Shown: positions 43,541-52,529 of the stretch, in pieces
How positions within the stretch are numbered: position 1 is the first letter of the stretch
Layout of the letters: each line of letters starts with the position of its first letter
From: Hymenobacter sedentarius
GTDB taxonomy: Bacteria > Bacteroidota > Bacteroidia > Cytophagales > Hymenobacteraceae
Assembly: GCF_001507645.1 (NCBI RefSeq)
Contig: NZ_CP013909.1
Location: forward strand, 930,001-994,000
Length of the DNA stretch: 64,000 nt
Direction of reading: 5' to 3'
Notes under the pieces: model-generated
Database searches by the model: none
Told to the model about the DNA's origin: nothing
Seen by the model: only the letters and a program-made list of their open reading frames with translations
Program-made: the position numbers and the translations under genes

Positions 43541-44053
43541 ATGTACGTTGCTTTTGACCAGCTGCCCCCCGAGGCCCGGGTGTGGATTTACCAGGGCAGC
43601 CGCCAGCTCACCGGGCCGGAGGTAGTGGGTGTATTGCCCCGCCTGGCGCGCTTTGCCGAGGAATGGACCAGCCACGGCCGCACCTTGCACGCTTCGGCCG
43701 AGTTTCTGCACCAGCAGTTTCTGGTGATTGGCCTCGACGAGGGCCCGGCCGGGGCCAGCGGCTGCTCCATCGATGCGTCGGTGCGGTTTGTGGCCCAGCT
43801 GGAGCGGCAGCTTGGGGTGGAGCTGCTGGAAAAGTCGCAGCTGGCCTTTCTGCACGGCGGCACCGTGGAACTGCTCAAGCGCAGCGAGCTGCCGGCCGCC
43901 GTAGCCAACGGAACCATCAAACCCGAAACTTTTTATTTCGATAACACCTTAGGCACTAAGGGTGAGCTGGATACAAAGTGGCCTCGCCCCGCCGGCGAGA
44001 CCTGGTTGGCCCGCTACTTCGGACAGGCGGAAAAAAACCGGCTACTTGCGTGA
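43541..44053 (+). CDS. Conserved Cytophagales hypothetical protein
   Basis: 170 aa, soluble. MYVAFDQLPPEARVWIYQ at the start and GASGCSIDASVRFVAQLE in the middle recur in a Cytophagales family that is sometimes labelled ABC transporter ATPase, although no Walker motifs are present. Function unknown. It follows the CCG gene and palindrome copy 4 on the same strand. Confidence 0.65.
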   Translation: MYVAFDQLPPEARVWIYQGSRQLTGPEVVGVLPRLARFAEEWTSHGRTLHASAEFLHQQFLVIGLDEGPAGASGCSIDASVRFVAQLERQLGVELLEKSQLAFLHGGTVELLKRSELPAAVANGTIKPETFYFDNTLGTKGELDTKWPRPAGETWLARYFGQAEKNRLLA

Positions 44054-44149
44054 ATGCTACTTAAACGTAGTATTATTGCTAACCCAAAAATGCCCGCTCG
44101 GGCCCAGATTTCGGGGCCCGTCCCCCTCCCTACCCCACCCCCACTATTC

Positions 44150-46072
44150 ATGAGGAAGCTATTATTCGTTTGTGTTGCGGCTGGCGCTTCCGCGCTCCTT
44201 AGCGGCTGTGCCACCACGGGCAGCATGAGCAAGGGCGACAAGCAGTTCGCACGCGGCCAATACGAGCTGGCGATTCCCCTCTACAAAGCCGATGTGGCCA
44301 AGGGCAAGAACGCGGCCCTTGCCAACTTCCGCATTGGCGAAGCCTACCGCATCTCCAACCGGGTGGAGCAGGCCGAGCCCTTCTACAAGGCCGCCCTGGA
44401 CGGTGGGGTGAAAAACGCCGACGCTGGCTTCCGCTACGCCGAGGCGCTGCGGGCCAACGGCAAGTACGACGAAGCCGCCGCGCAGTTTACCACTTACGCC
44501 GCCAACGGCGGCAACCGCAACCTGGCGGCCCGCGCCGAAACCGAAGCTAAGAACGCCGCCGCCAGCAAGGCCGTGGCCGCTATCAAGAACAAGTACGACG
44601 TGACGCCGGTGGACGCCCTGAACTCGGCCGCGTCCGACTTTGGCGGCACGCTGCTGGCCAGCACCGGCGACTTCGTGTTTACCTCCGGCCGCGACGGCAA
44701 GAAGTACCTCGGCAACGGCGAAACCTTCGACGACCTCTACGCCATCAAGTTTGACAACGCGGCGGCCTTGAGCGGCGGCACGGCCCGCAAGCTCGAAGGC
44801 CCCTTCAACTCCGTAAACAAGCACGAGGCCAGCGCGACCTACACCCCCGACGGCAAGACGATGGTGTTTGCCCGGTCGAATGACGGCAGCAAAAAAGGCT
44901 ACCTGAGCGTGGACCTCTGGATTTCCTACAACAAGGGCGGGGTGTGGAGCGAGCCGGTGCTCGCCAACATCAACGACCGCACCGCCGATGACTTCTCGCC
45001 GGCTTTCGCGCCGGACGGCACCACGCTGTACTTCGCATCGAGCCGCAAGGGCGGGCAGGGCGGCAACGACCTGTACAAGGCCACGCTGGGCCCGAACGGC
45101 CGCTTCTCGTCGGCCGAGAACCTGGGCGAAACCATTAATACCGCCGGCAACGAAAACTTCCCCGGCGTAGCCCCCGATGGCACCCTGTATTTCGCTTCGG
45201 ACGGGCGCCCCGGCGTGGGCAAGCTCGACATCTTCATGGTGAAAAACGGCCAGGCGGTGAACCTGGGGGCCGATGTGAACAGCATTGGCGACGACTTTGC
45301 CCCGGTGCCGACGGGCGCCGACGTGGGCCTGTTTAGCTCGAACCGCGCCGGGGGCAAAGGCTCCGACGACGAGTACATGTTCAAGAAGAAGCCGCTCAAG
45401 CTGGTGACCTTCTACGCCGACGGCACCGTGCTCGAGCACGACGACAAAGCCAAAACCACCCTGCCAATACCCGGCGCCCAGGTGTCCATCATCGGGGCCA
45501 ACGGCCAGCGCCAGACGGTGACGAGCGGCCCCGATGGCAAGTTTAGCGTGAAGCTGGACTCGGTCTCGGTATATACACTGGTGGCCGAGCGGCCCGGCGA
45601 CTTCGCCGCCCGCGCGGGCCTGAGCACCGTGGGCCGCAAGCCCAGCCAGGACCAGCTGCCCAACCTGACCAACGACATTCGGCTGCCGGTGACCCTGACG
45701 CTGAATAAAATCATTTTGGCCAAGGCCATCGAGGTCAAAGACATTCTCTACGACTACAACAAGTACGACATCCGCCCCGATGCCGCCATTCGCCTCGATA
45801 CGCTGGTGCAGACGCTGGTTGACAACCCCAAAATCTCCATTGAGCTGAGCTCGCACACCGACCAACGCGGCAAGGACGCCTACAACATGAAGCTCTCGCA
45901 GCAGCGTGCCCAGGCAGCGGTGGACTACATCGTGAGCAAGGGCATCGACAAGTCGCGCATCACGGCCAAGGGCTACGGCGAGTCGCGCCCCATCATCGTG
46001 GCGCCCAAATCGGAAGCCGACTACCAGCGCAACCGCCGCACCGAGTTCAAGGTGACCCGCGTAGCGAAGTAG
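44150..46072 (+). CDS. porE: PorE-like T9SS component: TPR, PD40 propeller, regulatory and OmpA domains
   Basis: 640 aa lipoprotein (lipobox LLSGC). TPR-like repeats at residues about 25-130 (GQYELAIPLYKADVAKG), then PD40/WD40-type propeller blades (YTPDGKTMVFARSNDG, FAPDGTTLYFASSRKGGQGG, VAPDGTLYFASDGRPG). A carboxypeptidase-regulatory-like segment follows (PIPGAQVSIIGANGQRQTV), and a C-terminal OmpA-like peptidoglycan-binding domain (ELSSHTDQRGKDAYNMKLSQ, RRTEF). This domain order is that of PorE, which links the T9SS ring to peptidoglycan. Start at ATG 44150; the upstream frame is non-signal sequence. Other paralogues of this architecture exist, so orthology is not certain. Confidence 0.8.
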   Translation: MRKLLFVCVAAGASALLSGCATTGSMSKGDKQFARGQYELAIPLYKADVAKGKNAALANFRIGEAYRISNRVEQAEPFYKAALDGGVKNADAGFRYAEALRANGKYDEAAAQFTTYAANGGNRNLAARAETEAKNAAASKAVAAIKNKYDVTPVDALNSAASDFGGTLLASTGDFVFTSGRDGKKYLGNGETFDDLYAIKFDNAAALSGGTARKLEGPFNSVNKHEASATYTPDGKTMVFARSNDGSKKGYLSVDLWISYNKGGVWSEPVLANINDRTADDFSPAFAPDGTTLYFASSRKGGQGGNDLYKATLGPNGRFSSAENLGETINTAGNENFPGVAPDGTLYFASDGRPGVGKLDIFMVKNGQAVNLGADVNSIGDDFAPVPTGADVGLFSSNRAGGKGSDDEYMFKKKPLKLVTFYADGTVLEHDDKAKTTLPIPGAQVSIIGANGQRQTVTSGPDGKFSVKLDSVSVYTLVAERPGDFAARAGLSTVGRKPSQDQLPNLTNDIRLPVTLTLNKIILAKAIEVKDILYDYNKYDIRPDAAIRLDTLVQTLVDNPKISIELSSHTDQRGKDAYNMKLSQQRAQAAVDYIVSKGIDKSRITAKGYGESRPIIVAPKSEADYQRNRRTEFKVTRVAK

Positions 46073-46094
46073 CCGCTTCGGCATACATTAAGAG

Positions 46095-46128
46095 AAGCCC
46101 CCGCAGCCAGCGCCGCGGGGGCTTTTTT
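46095..46128 (+). terminator. Terminator after porE
   Basis: AGCCCCCGC...GCGGGGGCT stem with an 8-9 nt loop followed by TTTTTT, 23 bp after the stop. Confidence 0.85.
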
Positions 46129-46255
46129 GTGCTGGCATTTTCGGCAAAATCAGGGCCGACCACGCCCGCCTCACGCTGGCTTGAAACGTGGCATAGCTTT
46201 TGAAAATAGTTAAAATGCCGCTCGGCTTTACGGACGGCATTTCTCTTTCAGCACC

Positions 46256-47152
46256 ATGAAAAAGGCTTTACTATTTGCCCTGGCTGGACTGCTCGCCGCC
46301 GTGGCTCCCGCCCTGGCGTACCCGCCCGCCCCGGCCAATGTTAACTTCGCGTCGGAGCGCGGGGTGCCGTTTGGCCTGGTGCTCGACGGGCGCCCCCTCA
46401 CCCGGGGCATGGCCCGGCAGGTGCACGTCGAGCAGCTGGGCCCCGGCCTGCACTGGGCCGATTTCACCGTACCCACGGCCTACGGCGGCGCGGTGCGCTT
46501 CCGCAGCCGCGTGTGGCTGGAGCCCGGCCTCGAAACGACGTTTGTGCTGATTACACGCTCCGGGCGCCCGCTCGATTTGCGCCAGGTGAACGCCGTGCCT
46601 TTGTATGGCCCGGGCCGTGGCTACTACAACGACGGCTGCAATGGCGGCCGCTACAACAGCCCGGCGCCGTATGGCCAGGGCGGCAACAGCTACCCCAACA
46701 ACGGCTACCCCTACAATGGCGGCAACCAAAGCAATGGCAGCTACCCCAATAATGGCAGCAATCAAAACAACGGCTACGGCAATACTCCCGGCGGCTACGA
46801 CAACTCGCCCAACCCCAACGACGGGGGCTACTACCCAAACTCGGCCGCGAATAACTACCGCACCATGGCCCCGCAGGAAGTGGATGCACTGGTGCAAGCC
46901 GTGCAGCGTCCCTTCGAAGCCAGCAAGCTGAGCATGGCCAAGGATGCCTTGGCCCAGAGCAGCATCCAAACCGATGACCTGAAGCGCCTCCTGCGCAGCA
47001 TGCAGTTCGAATCGGCCAGAGTTGAACTGGCCAAGTTTGCCTACGCCCACGTAGTCGACCCGCAAAACTTTTCCCGCGTGTACGATGCCTTTGACTTCGA
47101 TGCCAGCGTGCGCGAGGTGCAGCAGGCCGTGGGGGCAGCGCCCCAGCGCTAA
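46256..47152 (+). CDS. Secreted DUF4476 protein
   Basis: 298 aa. Signal peptide (KKALLFALAGLLAAVAPALA), an N-terminal beta domain (residues about 30-115), a Gly/Asn/Tyr/Pro-rich spacer of about 85 residues (NNGYPYNGGNQSNGSYP), and a C-terminal helical DUF4476 domain (LVQAVQRPFEASKLSMAKDA, QFESARVELAKFAYAHVVD). Function unknown; the low-complexity spacer suggests a surface or matrix role. Confidence 0.8.
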   Translation: MKKALLFALAGLLAAVAPALAYPPAPANVNFASERGVPFGLVLDGRPLTRGMARQVHVEQLGPGLHWADFTVPTAYGGAVRFRSRVWLEPGLETTFVLITRSGRPLDLRQVNAVPLYGPGRGYYNDGCNGGRYNSPAPYGQGGNSYPNNGYPYNGGNQSNGSYPNNGSNQNNGYGNTPGGYDNSPNPNDGGYYPNSAANNYRTMAPQEVDALVQAVQRPFEASKLSMAKDALAQSSIQTDDLKRLLRSMQFESARVELAKFAYAHVVDPQNFSRVYDAFDFDASVREVQQAVGAAPQR

Positions 47153-47167
47153 ACGCATGCCGTGTAT

Positions 47168-47205
47168 AAAAAAAGGCCGCTGTGATTACCACAGCGGCCT
47201 TTTTG
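47168..47205. terminator. Bidirectional terminator
   Basis: AAAAAGGCCGCTGTG-ATTA-CCACAGCGGCCTTTTT between the convergent DUF4476 and DUF4293 genes, with T runs on both strands. Confidence 0.9.
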
Positions 47206-47226
47206 TTGTGGCAATAGCAAGTTGGG

Positions 47227-47700
47227 CTAACGCAGGCGGTCAGCGCTACGCACCAGTTGCTCGTCGCGGCGGATGAAGCGGTTGGCCAGCAGGTTGAGCA
47301 GCAGGGCCAGGGTGGGCAGGTAGAAACCGGCCAGGAATTGCCCTTGCAGCTTCAGGTTGAGCAGTTGCTCGCCCTTGTTGGAAAAGTAGAAGAACGCGCC
47401 AAGCGTACCGGTAATGAGCAGCAAGTTGATGGAGCCGAGCAGCAACTGCTTGCCGCGGCTGCGAAATTGAAAAATTTCGTAAAAAGCCACCGCGGCCGAC
47501 GCGGCCGCCAGCAGCCCAATTACCCAAACGGGCCCAATGGTGCCCGGCAGTTGCAGGCCTTTGGCAGTAAAGCCAAACGCGGTGAGGGTGAGTTCCTGGT
47601 GGGTGAGGCCGTCGACCTTGTGCCAGAGCGGCAGGGCTAACACGCTGAGCATGGCCAGGGCCAGCAACAGTAAAAACACGCTTTGGATTCTTTGTATCAT
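47227..47700 (-). CDS. DUF4293 membrane protein
   Basis: 157 aa starting MIQRIQSVFLLLLALAML, the near-invariant start of DUF4293 in Bacteroidota. Four transmembrane helices, e.g. IGPVWVIGLLAAASAAVAFYE and FLAGFYLPTLALLLNLLA, and a basic end. Function unknown. A TAAATTTG -7 box on this strand at 47744-47751 is a likely promoter. Confidence 0.85.
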   Translation of the reverse strand: MIQRIQSVFLLLLALAMLSVLALPLWHKVDGLTHQELTLTAFGFTAKGLQLPGTIGPVWVIGLLAAASAAVAFYEIFQFRSRGKQLLLGSINLLLITGTLGAFFYFSNKGEQLLNLKLQGQFLAGFYLPTLALLLNLLANRFIRRDEQLVRSADRLR

Positions 47701-47788
47701 CTTTGCTGTTGGTAAAAAATGCCCCGGGCTTCTGCCGGGGCCACAAATTTAATCCCATCCGGCGCTTGCGCCGCTATTGATACTCCGA

Positions 47789-48991
47789 ATGCCAACTGCT
47801 TATGTCGTGGACGCGGTGCGTACCCCGATTGGAAAATTTGGCGGCGCGCTCAGCAGCGTCCGCCCCGATGATTTGGCCGCGCACGTACTCCGCGAGCTCC
47901 TGCGCCGCAATCCCTCCCTTGATAAGAGTGCTGTAGAAGACGTCATTATTGGCGCTGCCAACCAGGCCGGAGAAGACAACCGCAACGTGGCCCGCATGGC
48001 CGCGCTGCTGGCCGGCCTGCCCATCACGGTGCCCGGCAACACCGTGAACCGCTTGTGCGCCTCGGGCCTGCAAAGCATCATGGACGCCGCCCGCGCCATC
48101 AAAGCCGGCGAGGGCGACGTGTACCTGGCTGGCGGCACCGAAAGCATGACCCGCGCGCCGTTTGTAATGGCCAAGTCGGAGTCGGCCTTCGGCCGCGAGC
48201 TGACGGCCCACGACACCACCCTGGGCTGGCGCTTCGTGAACCCGCGCCTGAGCAAGCTGCACTACCCCTTCTCGATGGGCCAGACGGCCGAGAACGTGGC
48301 CAAGCAGTTCGGCGTCACCCGCGAAGAGCAGGATGCTTTCGCTTTCGAAAGCCAGCGCAAATACGCCCGGGCCCTGGAGAAAGGCCGTTTCCGCAAGGAA
48401 ATTGTGCCGGTGTTCATTCCGCAGCCCAAGGGCGACACGGCTTTGTTTGACACCGACGAGCAGCCCCGCTTTTCGTCTCTTGAGAAACTGGCGACGCTCA
48501 AGCCCGCGTTCCAGCCCGATGGCGGGACCGTCACGGCCGGCAACTCGGCCGGCATCAACGACGGCGCGGCCGCCGTGCTGCTGGTGAACGAGGACGCCCT
48601 GGCGCGCTACAACCTCAAGCCCATTGCGCGGGTGGTGGCCTCGGCCGTGGCCGGCGTCGACCCGTCGGTGATGGGCCTGGGTCCAATTCCAGCCACCCGC
48701 AAGGTGCTGGAACGTGCCGGCCTGACCCTGGCCGACATCGACCTGATTGAGCTAAACGAGGCCTTCGCCGCCCAGAGCATCGCCTGCATCCGCGAGCTGG
48801 GCCTGGACCCGGCCAAGGTGAATGTGAACGGTGGCTCCATTGCCATCGGCCACCCGCTGGGCAGTTCGGGCGCCCGCATCACGGCCACGCTGCTGCACGA
48901 GATGCAGCGCCGCGAAGGCGCACGCTACGGCCTGGCCGTGATGTGCGTGGGCGTGGGCCAGGGCGCCGCCGTGATTTACGAGAAGCTCTAA
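47789..48991 (+). CDS. Thiolase family acetyl-CoA acyltransferase
   Basis: 400 aa. Cleaves 3-oxoacyl-CoA with CoA, or condenses acetyl-CoA. Nucleophile Cys90 in [13 protein letters not shown], His in [17 protein letters not shown] near 350 and the second Cys in [11 protein letters not shown] near 381. The sequence is of the PcaF/FadA beta-ketothiolase type; PaaJ/PcaF-like and FadA-like roles cannot be told apart. Start ATG 47789, where [10 protein letters not shown] is the family's normal N-terminus. No fatty acid oxidation partners are adjacent. Confidence 0.92.
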   Translation: MPTAYVVDAVRTPIGKFGGALSSVRPDDLAAHVLRELLRRNPSLDKSAVEDVIIGAANQAGEDNRNVARMAALLAGLPITVPGNTVNRLCASGLQSIMDAARAIKAGEGDVYLAGGTESMTRAPFVMAKSESAFGRELTAHDTTLGWRFVNPRLSKLHYPFSMGQTAENVAKQFGVTREEQDAFAFESQRKYARALEKGRFRKEIVPVFIPQPKGDTALFDTDEQPRFSSLEKLATLKPAFQPDGGTVTAGNSAGINDGAAAVLLVNEDALARYNLKPIARVVASAVAGVDPSVMGLGPIPATRKVLERAGLTLADIDLIELNEAFAAQSIACIRELGLDPAKVNVNGGSIAIGHPLGSSGARITATLLHEMQRREGARYGLAVMCVGVGQGAAVIYEKL

Positions 48992-49017
48992 GCCGGCAGC
49001 GCCCTGACTAGTAGGGC

Positions 49018-49104
49018 GTCATGCTGAGCTTGCCGAAGCATCTCTCCCGCATAGCAAAATCAATTACTTGTGCGGGAGAGATGCTTCGACAAGCTCAGCA
49101 TGAC
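49018..49104. repeat. TCATGCTGAGC palindrome, copy 5
   Basis: GTCATGCTGAGCTTGCCGAA (from 49018) opposite TTCGACAAGCTCAGCATGAC (to 49104), with inner CATCTCTCCCGCA/TGCGGGAGAGATG. One mismatch near the middle. It ends 21 bp before the truA start and is translated in the false N-terminal extension of that frame. Confidence 0.9.
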
Positions 49105-49125
49105 GTTCTTTTTCCCGCCTCATAC

Positions 49126-49890
49126 GTGCGCTACTTTCTTCACTTCGCCTACGACGGCACGCGGTACCACGGCTGGCAGGTGCAGCCCAACACCCTCACC
49201 GTGCAGGCCGAGGTAGACCGCTGCCTCTCGCAGGTGCTGCGCCAGCCCATCCACAGCCTGGGCAGCGGGCGCACCGATACCGGCGTGCACGCCAGCCACC
49301 AGGTGGCTCACTTCGACGCCGACTTGCCCGCGGGCATGACGCTGGAACTACTGCTCTACCGCCTACGCCGGTCCCTGCCCACCGACATTGCCCCCCTGCG
49401 CCTGCACCCCGTGGCCGACGATGCCCACGCCCGGTTCTCGGCCGAGGAGCGCAGCTACGAGTACTTCGTGCTCACGCCCCACCCCGACCCATTCCGGCGC
49501 GACCACGCCCTGCACCTGGACCGCACGCCCGACATAGCGGCCATGAACGAGGCCGCGGCTTACCTCGTCGGGCAGTTCGACTTCACCTCGTTCTCGAAAG
49601 TGAAAGGCGGCGTAGACCACTACGTGTGCTACCTCTACGAAGCGGGCTGGCACCCTGCGCCGGGTGGGCTGGTGTTCCGCATCCGGGCCAACCGCTTTGT
49701 GCGCGGCATGGTGCGGCTGGTGGTGGGCACACTGCTGGAAGTGGGCCGGGGCAAGATGACGCCGCGCCAGTTTCAGGAGCTGCTCTGGTCCCAGCGGCGG
49801 GTTGATGCTGGTGGGGCTGCGCCGGCCCGGGGCTTGTTTCTGAGCAAGGTGGAGTACGGCCCGGGCGTGGTGCCGGAAGCAGAAGGCTAG
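49126..49890 (+). CDS. truA: tRNA pseudouridine(38-40) synthase
   Basis: 254 aa from GTG 49126. FLHFAYDGTRYHGWQVQPN is the typical TruA start, GSGRTDTGVHASHQVAHFD holds the catalytic Asp, and QFDFTSFSKV and RANRFVRGMVRLVVGTLLEVG (split motif) are further hallmarks. An upstream ATG at 49021 would add 35 residues encoded entirely by the palindrome (MLSLPKHLSR...), so I reject it. Confidence 0.92.
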   Translation: MRYFLHFAYDGTRYHGWQVQPNTLTVQAEVDRCLSQVLRQPIHSLGSGRTDTGVHASHQVAHFDADLPAGMTLELLLYRLRRSLPTDIAPLRLHPVADDAHARFSAEERSYEYFVLTPHPDPFRRDHALHLDRTPDIAAMNEAAAYLVGQFDFTSFSKVKGGVDHYVCYLYEAGWHPAPGGLVFRIRANRFVRGMVRLVVGTLLEVGRGKMTPRQFQELLWSQRRVDAGGAAPARGLFLSKVEYGPGVVPEAEG

Positions 49891-50005
49891 GGAGACATAG
49901 CGTTTTCCAGAACGTCCTGCATTGGCTGCACTCAGCCGGTCGTTCTACCGGTTTGTACAGACTTTTTCGTCCCGGCGCGGTTTACTCCCGACCTTTGCCC
50001 CACTT

Positions 50006-51814
50006 ATGGACCCCACTACTGCTACTAAAACCGGCCAGGTATTCGATTGGGCGGTGCTGCGCCGCTTGCTGGCCTACGTTCGGCCTTATCGCCGCGTCTT
50101 TATTGGGCTGATTTTTCTGACCGTGGCCACGGCGGTATTGGGCACACTACGTCCCTTCCTCATCCAGCGCATGGTGGACGTGAGCATCGAGCAGGGCGAC
50201 ATGAAGAGCCTCAACGCCATGTTCATGCTGCTGCTGGTGCTGCTGGTGGCGCACGCCGGCGTGAGCTATTTGCAGACCTACTACGGCGGCTGGCTGGGCC
50301 AGTACATCGTACGCGACATCCGCACCGACCTCTACCGCCACCTGCTCAACCTCAAGCTGAGCTTTTTCGACCGCACGCCCATCGGCGTGCTGGTCACGCG
50401 CAATATCTCCGACGTCGAGACCCTGTCCGACGTGTTCAGCGAAGGTCTCGCAGCCATGGTGGGCGACATTCTGCAGCTGCTCTTCATCATGGCCTTCATG
50501 TTTTACATCGACTGGCGGCTCACGCTCATCAGCCTCTCGGTGATTCCGCCGCTGCTCTTCTCGACCTACGTGTTTAAGGAGAAAATCAAGAAGTCGTTTC
50601 AGGACGTGCGCAACGCCGTGGCCAAGCTCAACTCCTTTGTGCAGGAGCACCTTACGGGCATGAATGTAGTGCAGATTTTCAACAACGAGGAGCGGGAATT
50701 CCGCAAGTTCGAGGCCATCAACAAGGAGCACACCGACGCCAACATTCGCTCGGTGCTCTACTACAGCATCTACTTTCCGGTAGCCGAGGTGCTGGGCGCC
50801 ATCGGCGTGGGCCTGCTGGTATGGTACGCGGCCCAGGGCCAGATTGAGGGCACCATTTCCAAGGGCGCGCTCATCGCCTTCATCATGTACAACGCGCTGT
50901 TTTTCCGGCCCATCCGCCAGATTGCCGACCGGTTCAACACCCTGCAGCTGGGCCTGGTGAGCACCGAACGCCTCCTCAAGCTGCTCGACAACAAAGACCT
51001 GGTGGCCACCTCCGGCACCTACGCCCCAGCCGAGCTGCGCGGCGAGGTGGAGTTCAAGCACGTCAAATTTGCCTACAACGAGCCCGAATGGGTGCTCAAG
51101 GACATCAGCTTCCGCGTGCTACCGGGTCAGACCATTGCGTTTGTGGGCGCTACGGGCGCGGGAAAGACCAGCATCATCAACCTGTTGAGCCGTTTTTACG
51201 ACATCCAGGAAGGCAGCATCTGCATCGACGGCCGCGACCTGCGCGAGTACGACCTGAGCTTGCTGCGCCGCCAAATCGGGGTGGTGCTGCAGGACGTGTT
51301 CCTGTTTGCCGGCTCCATCCGCGACAACATCACGCTGGGCAACAAGACCATCGGCGACGCCCAAATCTGGGAAGCGGCCGACCTCGTGGGCGCCCGCCGC
51401 TTCATCGAGCGCCTGCCCGGTGCCCTCGACTACCCGGTGATGGAGCGCGGCGCCACGCTTTCGGTGGGCCAGCGCCAGCTCATCAGCTTTGTGCGCGCCA
51501 TGGTGTACCAGCCCCGCGTCATCGTGCTCGACGAAGCCACCTCGTCCGTCGATTCGGAAACCGAGGAGCTGATTCAGGCCGCCATCGAAAAGCTCATGCA
51601 GGGCCGCACGTCCCTCGTTATTGCCCACCGCCTGAGCACCATCCAGAAAGCCGACAAAATCATTGTCCTAGACAAGGGCGAAATCAAGGAAACCGGCACC
51701 CACGAGGAGCTCCTGCGCATCGAGGGCGGCTACTATGCCCAGCTCTACCGCATGCAGTACATCGTGGCCAATGATTCGCTTAATGAAGAATTAAAAATGA
51801 GGAATGAGGAATGA
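50006..51814 (+). CDS. ABC exporter half, BmrD/YheH-like
   Basis: 602 aa: six-helix exporter membrane domain (residues about 20-310) and one ATPase. Walker A VGATGAGKTS near 375, signature LSVGQRQLISFVRAMVYQ, Walker B RVIVLDEATSSVDSETE with the catalytic Glu, and H-loop IAHRLS. The LSxGQRQLxxFxRA signature is like that of BmrD/YheH, the half with the canonical catalytic Glu. A half with the degenerate Walker B is encoded at 57096. Start ATG 50006; TTG/ACCTTTG sequences upstream resemble a promoter. The last residues (EELKMRNEE) are encoded by an inverted repeat that also supplies the stop. Confidence 0.9.
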   Translation: MDPTTATKTGQVFDWAVLRRLLAYVRPYRRVFIGLIFLTVATAVLGTLRPFLIQRMVDVSIEQGDMKSLNAMFMLLLVLLVAHAGVSYLQTYYGGWLGQYIVRDIRTDLYRHLLNLKLSFFDRTPIGVLVTRNISDVETLSDVFSEGLAAMVGDILQLLFIMAFMFYIDWRLTLISLSVIPPLLFSTYVFKEKIKKSFQDVRNAVAKLNSFVQEHLTGMNVVQIFNNEEREFRKFEAINKEHTDANIRSVLYYSIYFPVAEVLGAIGVGLLVWYAAQGQIEGTISKGALIAFIMYNALFFRPIRQIADRFNTLQLGLVSTERLLKLLDNKDLVATSGTYAPAELRGEVEFKHVKFAYNEPEWVLKDISFRVLPGQTIAFVGATGAGKTSIINLLSRFYDIQEGSICIDGRDLREYDLSLLRRQIGVVLQDVFLFAGSIRDNITLGNKTIGDAQIWEAADLVGARRFIERLPGALDYPVMERGATLSVGQRQLISFVRAMVYQPRVIVLDEATSSVDSETEELIQAAIEKLMQGRTSLVIAHRLSTIQKADKIIVLDKGEIKETGTHEELLRIEGGYYAQLYRMQYIVANDSLNEELKMRNEE

Positions 51815-51875
51815 GGAATGAGCAAGCTCGGCTTGGTTCTGATTCTTCCTCATTTTTAATTCTTCATTAAGCGAA
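51775..51875. repeat. Inverted repeat covering the 3' end of the ABC gene
   Basis: Perfect 30-bp arms: 51775-51804 begins TTCGCTTAATGAAGAATTAA and 51846-51875 is its reverse complement. The loop contains three tandem GAGGAAT units. AT-rich against the GC-rich host. The TGA stop of the exporter gene (51812-51814) lies in the loop. Confidence 0.9.
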
Positions 51876-51882
51876 GCGTAAT

Positions 51883-52407
51883 ATGACCCGTTACCTCTTC
51901 CTCGCCGTTATTCTGCTGACCCTGGCCGCCGCGGGCACCTACGTTTACCTGGGGGGTGCCCGCGAGCCCAAGGTGGCGCTCGAAACCACGACTGCGCCGC
52001 TTTACCTGGCGGGCCAGCTCTACCACGGCTCCGTGCGGGGCGATGCGTTCGGCCAGTTGTTTCGCCGCGCCAAAGAAGCGCAGACCCAGCAGGGCCGCGG
52101 CGACCTGGCCAACCTTTATTTCAACGACCCCGAAACGGCCCACGACACCATCACGGCATTTATTGGGCTAACCGTAGCCGATACCACGCACTCGCTGCCG
52201 GCCGGCTTTCGCTACCGCATAGTGCCAGCGGGGCAGCGCATCGTGGCCGCCCGCCTCACGGGCGTGAGTTACCTATTGGCGCCCAATAAGCTCTACCCCG
52301 CCGCCCTGGAAGCCATAAAAAAGCAGAAGCTCACGCAGCGCGGCGATTTTTACCTCGAACGGTTTGGCGCCGACGATGCGTCCGAAGTGTGGGTGGGTGT
52401 GAAATAG
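51883..52407 (+). CDS. Membrane-anchored protein, possibly GyrI-like fold
   Basis: 174 aa. N-terminal transmembrane helix (YLFLAVILLTLAAAGTYVYL) and a soluble alpha/beta domain (LYFNDPETAHDTITAFIGLT, LPAGFRYRIVPAGQRIVAARL, QRGDFYLERFG) whose pattern recalls GyrI-like/effector-binding domains of this phylum. Begins 8 bp after the inverted repeat. Function unknown. Confidence 0.5.
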   Translation: MTRYLFLAVILLTLAAAGTYVYLGGAREPKVALETTTAPLYLAGQLYHGSVRGDAFGQLFRRAKEAQTQQGRGDLANLYFNDPETAHDTITAFIGLTVADTTHSLPAGFRYRIVPAGQRIVAARLTGVSYLLAPNKLYPAALEAIKKQKLTQRGDFYLERFGADDASEVWVGVK

Positions 52408-52467
52408 CGCCAAGGCCTCCGCAGGTCTGAAAGCCCTATGGGACGCAAGTGCCTGACCAAACCGCAT

Positions 52468-52503
52468 AAAAAAACTCAGCCCTGAGGCCGAGTTTTTCTT
52501 TTT
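52468..52503. terminator. Bidirectional terminator
   Basis: AAAAAACTC(A)GCC-CTGA-GGC(C)GAGTTTTT between convergent genes, T runs on both strands. Confidence 0.8.
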
Positions 52504-52529
52504 AGCTCAATTTCGAAGCCCTTCTTGGC

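Noticed and set aside
43541..44053. ABC transporter ATPase label for the 170-aa protein
   Set aside because: No Walker A, signature or Walker B motif is present.
44162..46084. 640-codon minus-strand frame opposite porE
   Set aside because: Antisense shadow with biased composition and no domains; the plus strand has lipobox, TPR, PD40 and OmpA motifs.
47716..47741. GC-rich hairpin followed by six T before the DUF4293 start, considered as a second attenuator
   Set aside because: The -7 box at 47744-47751 would start transcription inside the hairpin, so the full stem is probably not transcribed from it.
49021..49125. N-terminal extension of truA starting MLSLPKHLSR
   Set aside because: It is the translation of a palindromic repeat; TruA homology begins at the GTG at 49126.
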